A stretch of DNA of 64,000 nt from Sulfurimonas sp. GTDB taxonomy: Bacteria > Campylobacterota > Campylobacteria > Campylobacterales > Sulfurimonadaceae. Below are positions 36,401-43,920 of the stretch, piece by piece; position 1 is the first letter of the stretch, and every line of letters starts with the position of its first letter. The stretch is from positions 1 to 64,000 of the forward strand of contig JAQTZE010000008.1 in assembly GCA_028687935.1 (NCBI GenBank), given 5' to 3'. Made by a program: the position numbers and the translations under genes. The notes beneath the pieces were generated by a model. It had not been told where the DNA came from. It saw only the letters and a list, made by a program, of their open reading frames with translations, and did no database searches.

Positions 36401-37644
36401 ATGGTTGGCGTTGCGTTTTGAACACCGACCAAGACACCCGCTGTAGAACCAACTGAATTTAATGTTGTAGTTAAATCATTTCCAGCTGCATCTTTGAGTG
36501 TTGCCCCGACAAGAGACAAAGCTCCAACTGCTATTCCATCACTATCACTATCCAAAGCTTCGACTGTATAACTAAATACTAAAGCCGATGTGCCACTGCC
36601 ACTCACATATCGAGCATATCTTGTAGTTGCACCTATAGTAATTGCTATTCGTGGAGTTCCGTTTGTTGTATCTACAGCTACATTTTCACTTGCGTTTAGC
36701 GTGAACTCTAGATTTTCACCTGCTATATACACTCCGTTTGCTGGGACAGTTACTGAACTAATTGTTGGTGCTGCGGTATCTACCAACACACTTGCTGTAG
36801 AACCAACTGAATTTAATGTTGCAGTTAAACTATTTCCAGCTGCATCTTTGAGTGTCCCACCATTTGCAGAGAGTGCTCCAACTGCTATTCCATCACTATC
36901 ACTATCTCCTGCTTGGACTGTGTATCTAAAGTTTAGAGCAGATGTGCCACTTCCACTTATATATGTAGCTTGTCTTGTAGTTGCACCTATTGTAATTGCT
37001 ATTTGTGGTGTTCCGTTTGTTGTATCTACAGTTACATTTTCACTTGCGTTTAGCGTGAAGTCTAGGTTTTGACCTGTTGTATAGGTTGCGTTTGCTGGTA
37101 CAGTTACTGAACTGATGATTGGTGCTGTTGTATCGGTGGGCGCAATATCACAAGCAGCGATAAGGTTAGCTTTATTCTTTCCCCCTGCTATCCCAAAAGG
37201 ACTTGAATAGTAAGCTGTTGCAGCTGCCCCATAAGTATATATACTCCTTAGATGTTTTCCATTATATGTTGCACCAGCAACACAATCTCTAGTAGTCCAT
37301 GCAAATATTTTTCTATCTCCACTATTTTTATCTTTTTCCCCAGAAATGTAATTGTTCTTAAGAGTTTCAGTACTCAGCAATCCCTCTTGTTTTAAAAACG
37401 ACAGAGCATCTCCTGTGTTGCTAGAACTTTTATTTATTGATGTTTTTGAATTCCCAAAAACTGCAAAAGGATTTTTCAATCCTTTATTTTGTGTTATCTC
37501 AGCTTTTGCTTTTACGTTATTTTGCACAACTGTTTTTTTTACTTTAAACCTCGAGCCTGAGCGAACAGAACTTCCTAGTGCAAACGCAGGAGCTCCTAAA
37601 AGCATAAAAGGCAGTACTACTTTTGCTATATTATTTTTTTTCAT
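33403..37644 (-). CDS. Giant cadherin/Ig-like repeat surface protein (1413 aa)
   Basis: The N-terminus has a signal peptide (about residues 1-24) and a region of about 150 residues with no known fold. Two near-identical Ig-like repeats of about 115 residues follow (about 178-295 and 296-410), each with ISSVTVPAN and FTLNASENV. Then come five or more cadherin-like modules marked by VNDAP-type linkers and Asp-rich DADGD/DVDGD motifs suited to Ca2+ binding. The last 250 residues are a separate domain with two Cys. No LPxTG, autotransporter or RTX nonapeptides are seen. Probably an adhesin or surface-layer-like fibre; its export route is unknown. Confidence 0.8.
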   Translation of the reverse strand: MKKNNIAKVVLPFMLLGAPAFALGSSVRSGSRFKVKKTVVQNNVKAKAEITQNKGLKNPFAVFGNSKTSINKSSSNTGDALSFLKQEGLLSTETLKNNYISGEKDKNSGDRKIFAWTTRDCVAGATYNGKHLRSIYTYGAAATAYYSSPFGIAGGKNKANLIAACDIAPTDTTAPIISSVTVPANATYTTGQNLDFTLNASENVTVDTTNGTPQIAITIGATTRQATYISGSGTSALNFRYTVQAGDSDSDGIAVGALSANGGTLKDAAGNSLTATLNSVGSTASVLVDTAAPTISSVTVPANGVYIAGENLEFTLNASENVAVDTTNGTPRIAITIGATTRYARYVSGSGTSALVFSYTVEALDSDSDGIAVGALSLVGATLKDAAGNDLTTTLNSVGSTAGVLVGVQNATPTITGASAGQAVNDTATIAPFSAITLADTDGDNISVTITLDNNAKGTLSSTSIASTSVAAAQTALRAITFNPTDNRVAPTTTETTTFTITLNDGKVDSTPNTTTTVVSTSINDNPIITSTPETNATQDIFYSYELNATDADGDDLNWSATGGTTLPTWLAVVGSSQKATMTFADSFTDARIYAGASVIGGVISAGFSLTIAGTTYTTTSDMTIDATHPNAFETWIASKLVLHLPTLNLTEVFTGGPLYLNDSNNAYAGTQIILQANGTELSDVLNIKSGDTFNTGTLNSVSTGMPSLQGTPANADVGVKDINLTVSDGNGGTAIQNFQITVANVNDAPTASDFNITINEDTNKTFGVAELALVDFQDVDTADALETFYVTALPTKGTLTLGATNVTLNQGLLTSALGALTYTPLANEHGTPYDSFKFKVSDGDANSTEHTITINVNAVDDAPVLDALGNITSVEDANDFNITLNAVDVDGDTINYTVKSSNINIATVAMVAGKVVVSQVVNAFGLVNIEVNASANGQSAIQSFDLNITAVNDAPLISTNFATVTMNEDNGTTNYDLNVSDVEGDELNVTVTSSDENLIQVTPNWSGVLNQAAYSQILDFNLTTVANANGSATITVKVNDGDLNATKTFTVNVNAVNDAPVLGTIGDVIVYKNFTDKNITLSVSDVDSNMLSYSAVATDSSLINGISFSDNNMTITSVSGQEGSTDINVTVSDGDLNSSRVFNLYVLPLEDGDDILLNQIEVDSDENGTSTTLGVAPDLTLQTRNDTNGTVSYTLTVAGKVIKATSELTGSSVAFTQDGTHIIYSGGGVSLEVNATVTGQAFHVLSANGKTTRAISEIVGAQTLVNNDGGTIQIVTSVAVDANTNISVRANADASAIHEVIGIGFDTLVTVTIPGAQTIIKLNADIETDVDDKDATCSTASEYIKAIAITAKDGRSKTRFAKYDCTSDAETEELNTIEPTLSFERDNKITIELSNGTMQIIIITPVSDNLRF
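36440..37130 (-). repeat. Tandem repeat of about 345 bp coding two Ig-like modules
   Basis: The two halves of this stretch are close DNA copies: TTCACTTGCGTTTAGCGTGA and CTGTAGAACCAACTGAATTT occur in each about 345-360 bp apart. It encodes the paired Ig-like modules of the giant protein, and is a place where recombination could change repeat number. Confidence 0.7.
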
Positions 37645-38807
37645 TTTATATCCTCTGTAAAATCAAATATGTGTCTAGTAAGTGAACTATTCACATTAAG
37701 TATCTCTGGCATACTAGCGTCAGGAATGATAGCGATATCATATATCTGATCCACATCTCCATCAAACTGTATATGTCCTATTTCGCTGTTATCCTCAAGA
37801 TTTATCATCCATACTCCTGCATACGTTTCATCATACATTGTAGTGATTGGTGAGGGATTTTTTATCTCACTTGCTCTTACTTGAGAAAGCCCTACAAACA
37901 TCACTCCTCCATAAAAGTAAAGACCTCTAGTAAAACCTTGGAGCTTGACTACTTGCGTTTTTTCTTTTGTTTTTGGATTGTATTTCCAAACGACTCCAAG
38001 ACCAGATTCACACACATAAACTTCATCTTTATAGACTTTTGGGGAATGTGGCATTTTCATACCCTCTATAAGTATCTCATCAGTATCGACGTCTATAAGC
38101 GTCCCATAGTCTATGCGTCCCGCACTCCATGAATCTCGTGAATCCTCCATGTTAAAAGTTGTCACATATTTTGGTTTGCCATTTAACATCGCCATACCAT
38201 TGAGGTGGCATCTATCTTCTGGAACAAGCTCTGAGATAAACTTCGGTTTCCATCGAGCGATAAAGCTACTATCTGGACTGAGAGTACAAAGACATGAAAA
38301 AGTAGAGTTTACAACCCAAAGTCCCTCATCTCCCCAAGCAATATCGTGGATATTTATCATACCTGTTGTAAGAGCGGCACGATGAAGATACAGAGCATCC
38401 GCTTTTTTTATCTCACTTATCTCTTTGTCTCTTTGTTCTTTGAGCTCTTGCATCTGTTCTTTCTCTTTTTCAAGAACTTTTTTTGAGAAGTTTTCAGTGT
38501 TATCAAGCGAACCATTTTGGATACTTTTCAAAATAGCATCATTTCTTTTGAACTCTAACACTTGGTTAAAAGTTCCTAAAGTGAGATGATTTTCATCTGC
38601 ATAAATACCCATAGGTCGAGGAAATGCTTTTAGGTTTGTATCAATATTTTCCCCATCACTTCGTATCAAAATCAATCTCGCACTTTGATAACTCGTTACT
38701 GCCAAAGAGATATTTAAAGCTTTTAATATCTTGGCAAAATTGTCTGTACTCGTACTGGAAAAGTCAAACTCTATCTCTTTGAGTTCTTCTTTATTTTCAG
38801 TTTCCAT
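37641..38807 (-). CDS. TIGR03032-like protein (beta-propeller type)
   Basis: The 388 residues resemble the uncharacterised TIGR03032 family: HDIAWGDEGLWVVNSTFSCL, FISELVPEDRCHLNGMA, and GMKMPHSPKVY are its conserved stretches. A charged helical insert rich in Lys/Glu (about residues 105-135) breaks the N-terminal half. No signal peptide is seen, so it is probably cytoplasmic even though its neighbours are exported. It overlaps the giant protein gene by 4 nt and the subtilase gene by 11 nt. Function unknown; a role in modifying or handling the repeat protein before export is a guess. Confidence 0.75.
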   Translation of the reverse strand: METENKEELKEIEFDFSSTSTDNFAKILKALNISLAVTSYQSARLILIRSDGENIDTNLKAFPRPMGIYADENHLTLGTFNQVLEFKRNDAILKSIQNGSLDNTENFSKKVLEKEKEQMQELKEQRDKEISEIKKADALYLHRAALTTGMINIHDIAWGDEGLWVVNSTFSCLCTLSPDSSFIARWKPKFISELVPEDRCHLNGMAMLNGKPKYVTTFNMEDSRDSWSAGRIDYGTLIDVDTDEILIEGMKMPHSPKVYKDEVYVCESGLGVVWKYNPKTKEKTQVVKLQGFTRGLYFYGGVMFVGLSQVRASEIKNPSPITTMYDETYAGVWMINLEDNSEIGHIQFDGDVDQIYDIAIIPDASMPEILNVNSSLTRHIFDFTEDIK

Positions 38808-39849
38808 CTATCTCCTTTTTTAAGTTTTGTACTATTTCTTGTAGAGACTTATCTCTGTTTTGCGCTATCTTCAATGCTAGAAGTCCACTTATTACTGGAG
38901 CTGTAGCAGAAGTACCGCCAAAGTTTTTGTAACTGCCATCTGCTGTTGTGGAGATTGCACCACTTGGGATTTTGAAATCTACCATATCACCATAGTTGCT
39001 GTACTTTTGTGTAGCACCCACCGTGATAACTTCGGGAATACTTGCTTCTACAGAATAAGGCATTATCTCCGTATGCGAATTTCCCGCTGCAAATACTATG
39101 GCTGTATCTTTTGCTATATGTTTGATGACGTCATAAACAGGTTCTAAAAGAAGTGGTGAATTCCATGAACAGTTGATGATATCCGCGCCTGCTTTTTTTG
39201 CCACAGTAAATGAGACAATAGTATCGGAGGTCGTATTTGTAGTCTGTCTTATAGCGATAAAGTTTGCTTGTGCGGCAATACCATCAATACCTATTGCATT
39301 ATGTTGTGCAAAAATGATTCCTGCTACTTGCGTTCCATGACTGTCTATCTTTAGTTTAGGATTTGCGTTTAAGTTTTTGTTATCTGCGTCATATGAAAAT
39401 AAAACATTCACCCCTTTAAGATCTTTATGTTCTAGATTAAAACCATCGTCTATGATAGCTATATTCACACCTTCACCTTGGGTGCTTTTCCATATCATTT
39501 CTAAGTTATATTTTTTTGTTATATCTTGAGAAATCTGAAAATTATTATCTCTTTGTTGAGAAATATTTGGTTGTGCATAGATGATATACTCTTTTTTTGC
39601 AAGTTCTTTTGAGTAATTGAGAGCATCAGTTGAATCGATTAAATAAAGATTTGAAGTTTCTAAAAATGCTATCTGTTGTATAGGTTTATTGAGTTTTTTG
39701 ATGAGTTCATTTTTTGAAAGTGGGGATTTGATTATAACGCTCTCCAAGATATCAAAATTTTTGCATACTGTTTTATTGAAGTTTTTTATACATGTTTCAT
39801 TTGAAAATAGTGACAAAGATATGAGTAAACTTAGAAAAATTACTTTCAT
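38797..39849 (-). CDS. Subtilisin-like serine protease (S8)
   Basis: A 350-residue exported protease with a signal peptide (about residues 1-17) and a short prodomain of about 95 residues. The catalytic triad is visible: Asp in IAIIDDGFNLEH, His in DSHGTQVAGII, Ser in GGTSATAPVISG, plus the oxyanion Asn in FAAGNSH. It is the first gene of the cassette; AAGGAA lies 12 nt before the ATG. Its likely job is to cleave the giant repeat protein or a partner outside the cytoplasm, by analogy with subtilases that mature adhesins. Confidence 0.88.
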   Translation of the reverse strand: MKVIFLSLLISLSLFSNETCIKNFNKTVCKNFDILESVIIKSPLSKNELIKKLNKPIQQIAFLETSNLYLIDSTDALNYSKELAKKEYIIYAQPNISQQRDNNFQISQDITKKYNLEMIWKSTQGEGVNIAIIDDGFNLEHKDLKGVNVLFSYDADNKNLNANPKLKIDSHGTQVAGIIFAQHNAIGIDGIAAQANFIAIRQTTNTTSDTIVSFTVAKKAGADIINCSWNSPLLLEPVYDVIKHIAKDTAIVFAAGNSHTEIMPYSVEASIPEVITVGATQKYSNYGDMVDFKIPSGAISTTADGSYKNFGGTSATAPVISGLLALKIAQNRDKSLQEIVQNLKKEIDGN

Positions 39850-40166
39850 TAAATCATCTATTCCTTCAATTGGTTTTATAATATTTAGTTATGTATACAG
39901 CCAAAAAATTAGCTTATTTAAATTGAATAGATAATACCTAAACTTTGTTAGTTTGCATAATTTATTTGATAGACAAGTATTGATTAACCAAGTTAATAAT
40001 TTTGTAGCGGTTTAATCGGGTGTTGCACTTAGTATTTAAATTGGCGAAATGCGTAAAAAATAGCTAGTTGATTGTTAAATTGGCGATGGGAATTGCACTT
40101 GATATTAGAATTGGTGTTGTAATTCGTAATAATTATTGGGAATCTGTTGTATGGGGAGTTTATGAG
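39850..40166. other. AT-rich intergenic region upstream of the subtilase operon
   Basis: 317 bp with no open frame I can support. On the minus strand, AT-rich TATTATAAAA about 40 nt before the subtilase ATG may be its promoter. Two imperfect direct repeats, TTGCACTT-AGTATTTAAATTGG (from 40023) and a similar copy from 40093, stand 70 bp apart. Confidence 0.4.
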
Positions 40167-40243
40167 TGGTGCGCTCGAAGGAATTCGAATCCCTGACCGC
40201 CGGTACCGCAAACCGGTGCTCTATCCAGCTGAGCTACGAACGC
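40167..40243 (-). tRNA. tRNA-Arg (GCG)
   Basis: 77 nt on the minus strand with encoded CCA. Acceptor GCGTTCG pairs with CGAGCGC; anticodon stem CCGGT/ACCGG encloses TTGCGGT, giving anticodon GCG. Most bacteria read CGC/CGU with an ACG (inosine) tRNA, so G34 here is worth noting. Confidence 0.92.
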
Positions 40244-40305
40244 ACATTGTCTCTCATACTTGAGAGGACGAAATTATAGCAGCTTTAACTTACATTTTCC
40301 TAAAA

Positions 40306-40530
40306 TTAAAGCTCTTTTTCTATTTTCTGTAAAATATCTCGATGTAGCCTCTCTTGCAAGAAAAGCTCATGGTTCTTTCTTACATATGCTTGAAGCAATA
40401 GTTTGAGATCATTATTGCCGTCAATATTGAAATCTTTTGCCATTTGCTCAGTAAGAAACGCAGCAAAATGATCTTCTACATCAACATCAAATCTGCGGCC
40501 ACCAATATGTAATCCTATTTTTTTGCTCAT
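40306..40530 (-). CDS. Small conserved-looking protein (possible ZapA-like)
   Basis: 74 residues, starting IGLHIGGRRFDVDVEDHF, which resembles the N-terminal beta hairpin of ZapA-type division proteins (short strand, G-R, short strand), followed by amphipathic helices. It stands 6 nt after a coiled-coil gene on the same strand, like a split or two-part ZapA/ZapB set. The similarity is slight and the call tentative. Confidence 0.5.
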   Translation of the reverse strand: MSKKIGLHIGGRRFDVDVEDHFAAFLTEQMAKDFNIDGNNDLKLLLQAYVRKNHELFLQERLHRDILQKIEKEL

Positions 40531-40536
40531 CTTTGA

Positions 40537-40764
40537 TTAGCCTAAAATTGTCTCTATTTTACTGACTATCTCTTCGATTTCGATATCTTTTTTGAGGTTT
40601 TCTTCTATCAGTCTGTCAATTTCTGCGTTTTTGAGTTCTCTTTCTGCTTTGAGCGTTACAAGTTCCATACGAATAGCATCAACTTCTTCTTTGAGAGAGC
40701 TGTTTACTTCCAATATTTGAGAGACTTTGCCCGCGAGTATTTCTATGCTAGTTCTGTTATCCAT
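40537..40764 (-). CDS. Small coiled-coil protein
   Basis: 75 residues that are almost wholly a heptad-rich coiled coil (ILEVNSSLKEEVDAIRMEL and on), with charged a/d-spaced Leu and Ile. Size and composition recall ZapB-like proteins. It is cotranscribed with the 74-residue gene. I cannot assign a function beyond oligomerisation. Confidence 0.5.
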   Translation of the reverse strand: MDNRTSIEILAGKVSQILEVNSSLKEEVDAIRMELVTLKAERELKNAEIDRLIEENLKKDIEIEEIVSKIETILG

Positions 40765-40881
40765 AAATGTTCCTAAATCTTAATATATTCCTAATTCTAT
40801 CACAAATTTCATAACCACAAAGAGGATTGATAAAATAATTTATATTACATTTTTGTAGGTATTAATAAAAAATTATGCGAT

Positions 40882-41097
40882 TTATCTTTTATGTATCACA
40901 AAAAGATGTAGATATCCATAATATTTTAGCAACTGCATGTTTTTTTCAACATCCATACTGCTCTGAACATCCAAAAAAAATGCTTTGAGTTCGTTGTCAT
41001 CCAAATCACCAAAATATCTGTAATCGCTATGCTCTTCACAATGTATTTTGACAAGGCGATGCGTTGGGGTTTGTGTGTCATGTATCCATATTTTCAT
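40882..41097 (-). CDS. Hypothetical protein (71 aa), likely leaderless
   Basis: The protein MKIWIHDTQTPTHRLVKIHC is compact, with four His/Asp-rich turns and a C-terminal hydrophobic YGYLHLFVI. The frame opens earlier (41145), but on the minus strand TATAAT (41104-41109) stands 6 nt before the ATG at 41097, so transcription probably starts at that ATG. No family recognised. Confidence 0.5.
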   Translation of the reverse strand: MKIWIHDTQTPTHRLVKIHCEEHSDYRYFGDLDDNELKAFFLDVQSSMDVEKNMQLLKYYGYLHLFVIHKR

Positions 41098-41103
41098 AAC
41101 GGC

Positions 41104-41109
41104 ATTATA
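41104..41109 (-). promoter_or_regulatory. -10 box directly before the 71-aa gene
   Basis: Minus-strand TATAAT, 6 nt from the ATG at 41097; predicted leaderless start. Confidence 0.45.
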
Positions 41110-41224
41110 TACTTTTTCAAGCAAAGCTGACATGAAAATAATCACTGCTGCGTTTCATAAATAACTAACACTTCATTCACACTTTATAGTTATACTGTTG
41201 TTTATAAAAGAATAAGGTTGAATA

Positions 41225-41914
41225 ATGAAAAAAATAATAAGTATCGCATTTCTTACAACAGCTCTCTACACTTCTCTTGCAGCAGATTTTAGCTTTGGCG
41301 TCTCTGGTTCAGATGAAGGAGTAAACAGCTTTAGTCTCTCTATTGGTGATTATTACCGCGTTCCAGTACGAGAAGTCGTCTATCTTGAGCGTTCTATTCC
41401 TCAAGATGATTTGAGTGTTGTCTACTACTTGGCCAACCAATCTCGTCATAGTGCACGTTATGTTTCTGAGCTACGTCTTCGTGGACAAAGTTGGTGGGAT
41501 ATCAGCTTGCGTTTAGGGCTTGATCCTTATGTAGTATATGGGGATAGCTACAGCCGCCCACATCATAAAAAAGGTCGTTGGCATGATGACCAGATCGTTG
41601 ATTTTGTCAATACTCGATTTATAACAAACTACCATCGTATCAGCCGAGATGAAGTCCTCTCACGAAGACATAATGGAGAGCATTTTAGACAGATAGACAA
41701 GCACTATCGCTACCAAAAACCTCAGCATCATGAAGAACGTTATGTAGAACGCGGATCAAGAAACGATAAATACTCTGACAAACGTAATGACCAAAGAAAC
41801 GATAAATATTCTGACAAACGTAATGACCAAAGAAATAGTAAATCTAATGATAAACGCAGCGATAATTCTAAAAACAAAGAAAATTCAAAGTCACACGGAC
41901 GTGAAGGTAACTAG
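41225..41914 (+). CDS. Secreted, charged, repeat-ended protein
   Basis: 229 residues with a signal peptide (about 1-19, ending YTSLA). The middle has YYLANQSRHSARYVSELRLR and aromatic-rich WWDISLRLG, not matched to a family I know. The C-terminal 60 residues are low-complexity, almost all R, N, D, K, S and Q, including a 12-residue unit (RNDKYSDKRNDQ) in two full copies. The protein is likely periplasmic and could bind nucleic acid or polyanions through the basic tail; that is inference. AAGG lies about 9 nt before the ATG. Confidence 0.65.
   Translation: MKKIISIAFLTTALYTSLAADFSFGVSGSDEGVNSFSLSIGDYYRVPVREVVYLERSIPQDDLSVVYYLANQSRHSARYVSELRLRGQSWWDISLRLGLDPYVVYGDSYSRPHHKKGRWHDDQIVDFVNTRFITNYHRISRDEVLSRRHNGEHFRQIDKHYRYQKPQHHEERYVERGSRNDKYSDKRNDQRNDKYSDKRNDQRNSKSNDKRSDNSKNKENSKSHGREGN
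41759..41830 (+). repeat. Two tandem 36-bp repeats in the secreted protein gene
   Basis: Units 41759-41794 and 41795-41830 differ by one base (TACTCT versus TATTCT). The unit is a multiple of three, so copy-number change would lengthen or shorten the tail in frame. Confidence 0.85.
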
Positions 41915-41949
41915 ATAATCATATTTTTTGAGCTTGAGAGGATTTCTTG

Positions 41950-42106
41950 ATGGCTCTTAAAATATCTTTGGAACCAAACGAACAAGAGCAAGTTTTTAAA
42001 GAGTCTTTGCGCTCAAGATAAGACAAGTGCCAACTTCCTCAGCTTAGATTTTAAAACTTTGGCTACAATGCCGTTATTACTTGAACTTCTTACCAAACTA
42101 TTATAA
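41950..42106 (+). pseudogene. Frameshifted remnant of a small gene (~52 codons)
   Basis: An ATG at 41950 opens 23 codons (MALKISLEPNEQEQVFKESL, then a stop at 42019). In the next frame the same region continues as QDKTSANFLSLDFKTLATM and on to a stop at 42104. Removing a single C near 42010 (TTGC|GCTCAAGAT) would join the two into one frame. I do not recognise the joined product. Confidence 0.45.
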
Positions 42107-42148
42107 AATAGTTCTCTGATCTAACTTCACTTAATCACTCAACAATGT

Positions 42149-42225
<77 letters not shown>

Positions 42226-42391
42226 ATTTTAAATCCTTTATTTATAGGTTTTATAACAACATTTTTTAAACATTTTAACTAGACTTATATCTTCGTATCA
42301 CTAAGCCACATTAAACACCTTTAGAACCTCTCAATTTGTTATCTCCCTATTGTTAAAACGATTTAATGAAATTTAAACAAAAGGAATATAC
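42226..42391. other. AT-rich spacer after tRNA-fMet
   Basis: No gene, hairpin or repeat that I can support. The stretch 42226-42709 as a whole has only the 45-codon frame and the membrane-helix remnant listed separately. Confidence 0.4.
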
Positions 42392-42529
42392 ATGTCAATT
42401 ACAAATATAAAACAGACAGAAAAACTCAAAGTACTTCTAAGATTATTAGCTAATAGCGAGAAGATCGAAATAGCTTGCAGTAAAGCGGGGCTTAACCTTG
42501 CAATCACAAAAAAATTCTTATCTTTATAA
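42392..42529 (+). CDS. Small ORF (45 aa)
   Basis: MSITNIKQTEKLKVLLRLLA is the start of a 45-residue basic helical protein, with a run IEIACSKAGLNLAITKKF that could be a helix-turn-helix-like segment. A good ribosome-binding site AAAAGGAA stands 7 nt before the ATG. Unknown family; it may be real or a remnant. Confidence 0.45.
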   Translation: MSITNIKQTEKLKVLLRLLANSEKIEIACSKAGLNLAITKKFLSL

Positions 42530-42569
42530 GAAGGGTTGAGAGAGCCATGTCATAGTCGGTGGCTACGAC

Positions 42570-42665
42570 TTGATCATAGTTCTTACTCTGAGTACGATTC
42601 TTTTAGTCACTGTCTATTTGCTACCGACAATCAACTATGTTGACCCTGCGGATGAGAAAAAATAA
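42570..42665 (+). pseudogene. Remnant coding a membrane helix, start lost
   Basis: A frame open from TTG 42570 to TAA 42663 codes LIIVLTLSTILLVTVYLLP followed by TINYVDPADEKK, the shape of a short single-helix membrane protein. No ATG or ribosome-binding site lies upstream in that frame, so it looks like a decayed gene. Confidence 0.3.
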
Positions 42666-42709
42666 TTCTTAGCACAAAAAGAGTTGTTTCATTGAGTGAA
42701 TTAGCTCCT

Positions 42710-43786
42710 TTATTTAGGAGCTAAAACCCATAATTCAACTTTTTCAGTATCTCTCGAATCTCTGCGTTTAGTGTTTTTTGATGCAGCTTTGACTCCACGT
42801 CTGAGGTGCAACTCTTTTCTAAAACGATTATTCTTTTGCAGCTCTTCTATGATTGGATGGATACTCTCTTCATCAACAATTCCCGCTAGGTTGGAGAATA
42901 TAAGCACTATTTTTCCATGTGGGGCGAGGTATTTTATGGCTTGTTCAAAAAATCTTGGGAAGAGTTCCTCTTCATAATAAATCGCTTTATCAATTCCCTC
43001 TTCGAGTCTATGTTTTGCGAGCAACCAAGGAGGATTAAAAACAATCAAATCAGCTTGAACATCACAATTTTCAAATAAATCACCATGACTCAGTGTTATT
43101 TTATCTTCACATCCCAATCGCTTACTCTCTTCCAAAACACCAATAATTGCATTTTTATTCGTGTCCGTTGCGAAGAGATTTTTAAAGCCATTTTGGATCA
43201 ATTGGAATGATAAAACACCGCTTCCGACACCAATGTCTATTGCGTTTTCTTTTGCTCCTTTGTATCCCTGCAACCATTTCTCAAATAGCTCAATATGATC
43301 AAATCGTGTTGGGAAATATGTTCCATAAAAGGGGTGAAGCCTTAGGTTCAAAGGTTTAATTTCAATTCCATTTTTATACCACTGCCATGAGCTATTGAGT
43401 CCTTGGACCTCAACAAATGAGAGGTAAAACTCTGAAATCTCTGGGTATAACAATTTCAGCCAACCAATATCAGGAGATTTTCTAACACTCAGCTTATTAT
43501 CTTTTACTTTGAGTAATAATCTATGAGAAATCTCTCTAAACGCAGAGCGATAATCACGTTGTCCTTGAAAACTTTTGTCTTGGTATTGCACCAAAAGCTC
43601 TCTTTTAAGCTCAGCTAAAATTTCCAAACCATTGCTAAAAAATCCCTCAACAAGAACGTACTTTCCTGCAATCATTTGCTCAACAGTCGCCTTGCTGTCC
43701 ATTTTGTGATTGAAGCGTATGGTTTCAATCTCTGTAGTGATACTATTTGGTCTCTGTGCTTGCAGAGGTTTTAAATCTTTATTCAT
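42710..43786 (-). CDS. SAM-dependent methyltransferase (MTS/RsmC-type)
   Basis: The 358-residue protein has a C-terminal class I methyltransferase domain: AIDIGVGSGVLSFQL (SAM loop, about residue 200), a later acidic loop NLFATDTN, and the catalytic FNPPWLL, an NPPW motif typical of enzymes that methylate exocyclic or amide nitrogens. The N-terminal 180 residues are a separate domain of unknown fold. The substrate could be rRNA, tRNA or protein. Confidence 0.8.
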   Translation of the reverse strand: MNKDLKPLQAQRPNSITTEIETIRFNHKMDSKATVEQMIAGKYVLVEGFFSNGLEILAELKRELLVQYQDKSFQGQRDYRSAFREISHRLLLKVKDNKLSVRKSPDIGWLKLLYPEISEFYLSFVEVQGLNSSWQWYKNGIEIKPLNLRLHPFYGTYFPTRFDHIELFEKWLQGYKGAKENAIDIGVGSGVLSFQLIQNGFKNLFATDTNKNAIIGVLEESKRLGCEDKITLSHGDLFENCDVQADLIVFNPPWLLAKHRLEEGIDKAIYYEEELFPRFFEQAIKYLAPHGKIVLIFSNLAGIVDEESIHPIIEELQKNNRFRKELHLRRGVKAASKNTKRRDSRDTEKVELWVLAPK

Positions 43787-43920
43787 ATATGTATGCCCTT
43801 TTTCTTATGCCGCAGTTTAATCTATAGAGGCTTTGTTCTGGTTTGATTTTTACAATATTGATGATTTATACTCAAAAATAAAAGTGATTTTGTTCACTTC
43901 TGCTCAACTTTCTTGGCAGT

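Noticed and set aside
33431..37072. Long plus-strand frames opposite the giant repeat gene
   Set aside because: They are antisense shadows of its repeated codons; composition is hydrophobic and without start signals.
39850..40166. Insertion-sequence remnant upstream of the subtilase operon
   Set aside because: Two weak 22-bp direct repeats only; no transposase fragments and no terminal inverted repeats.
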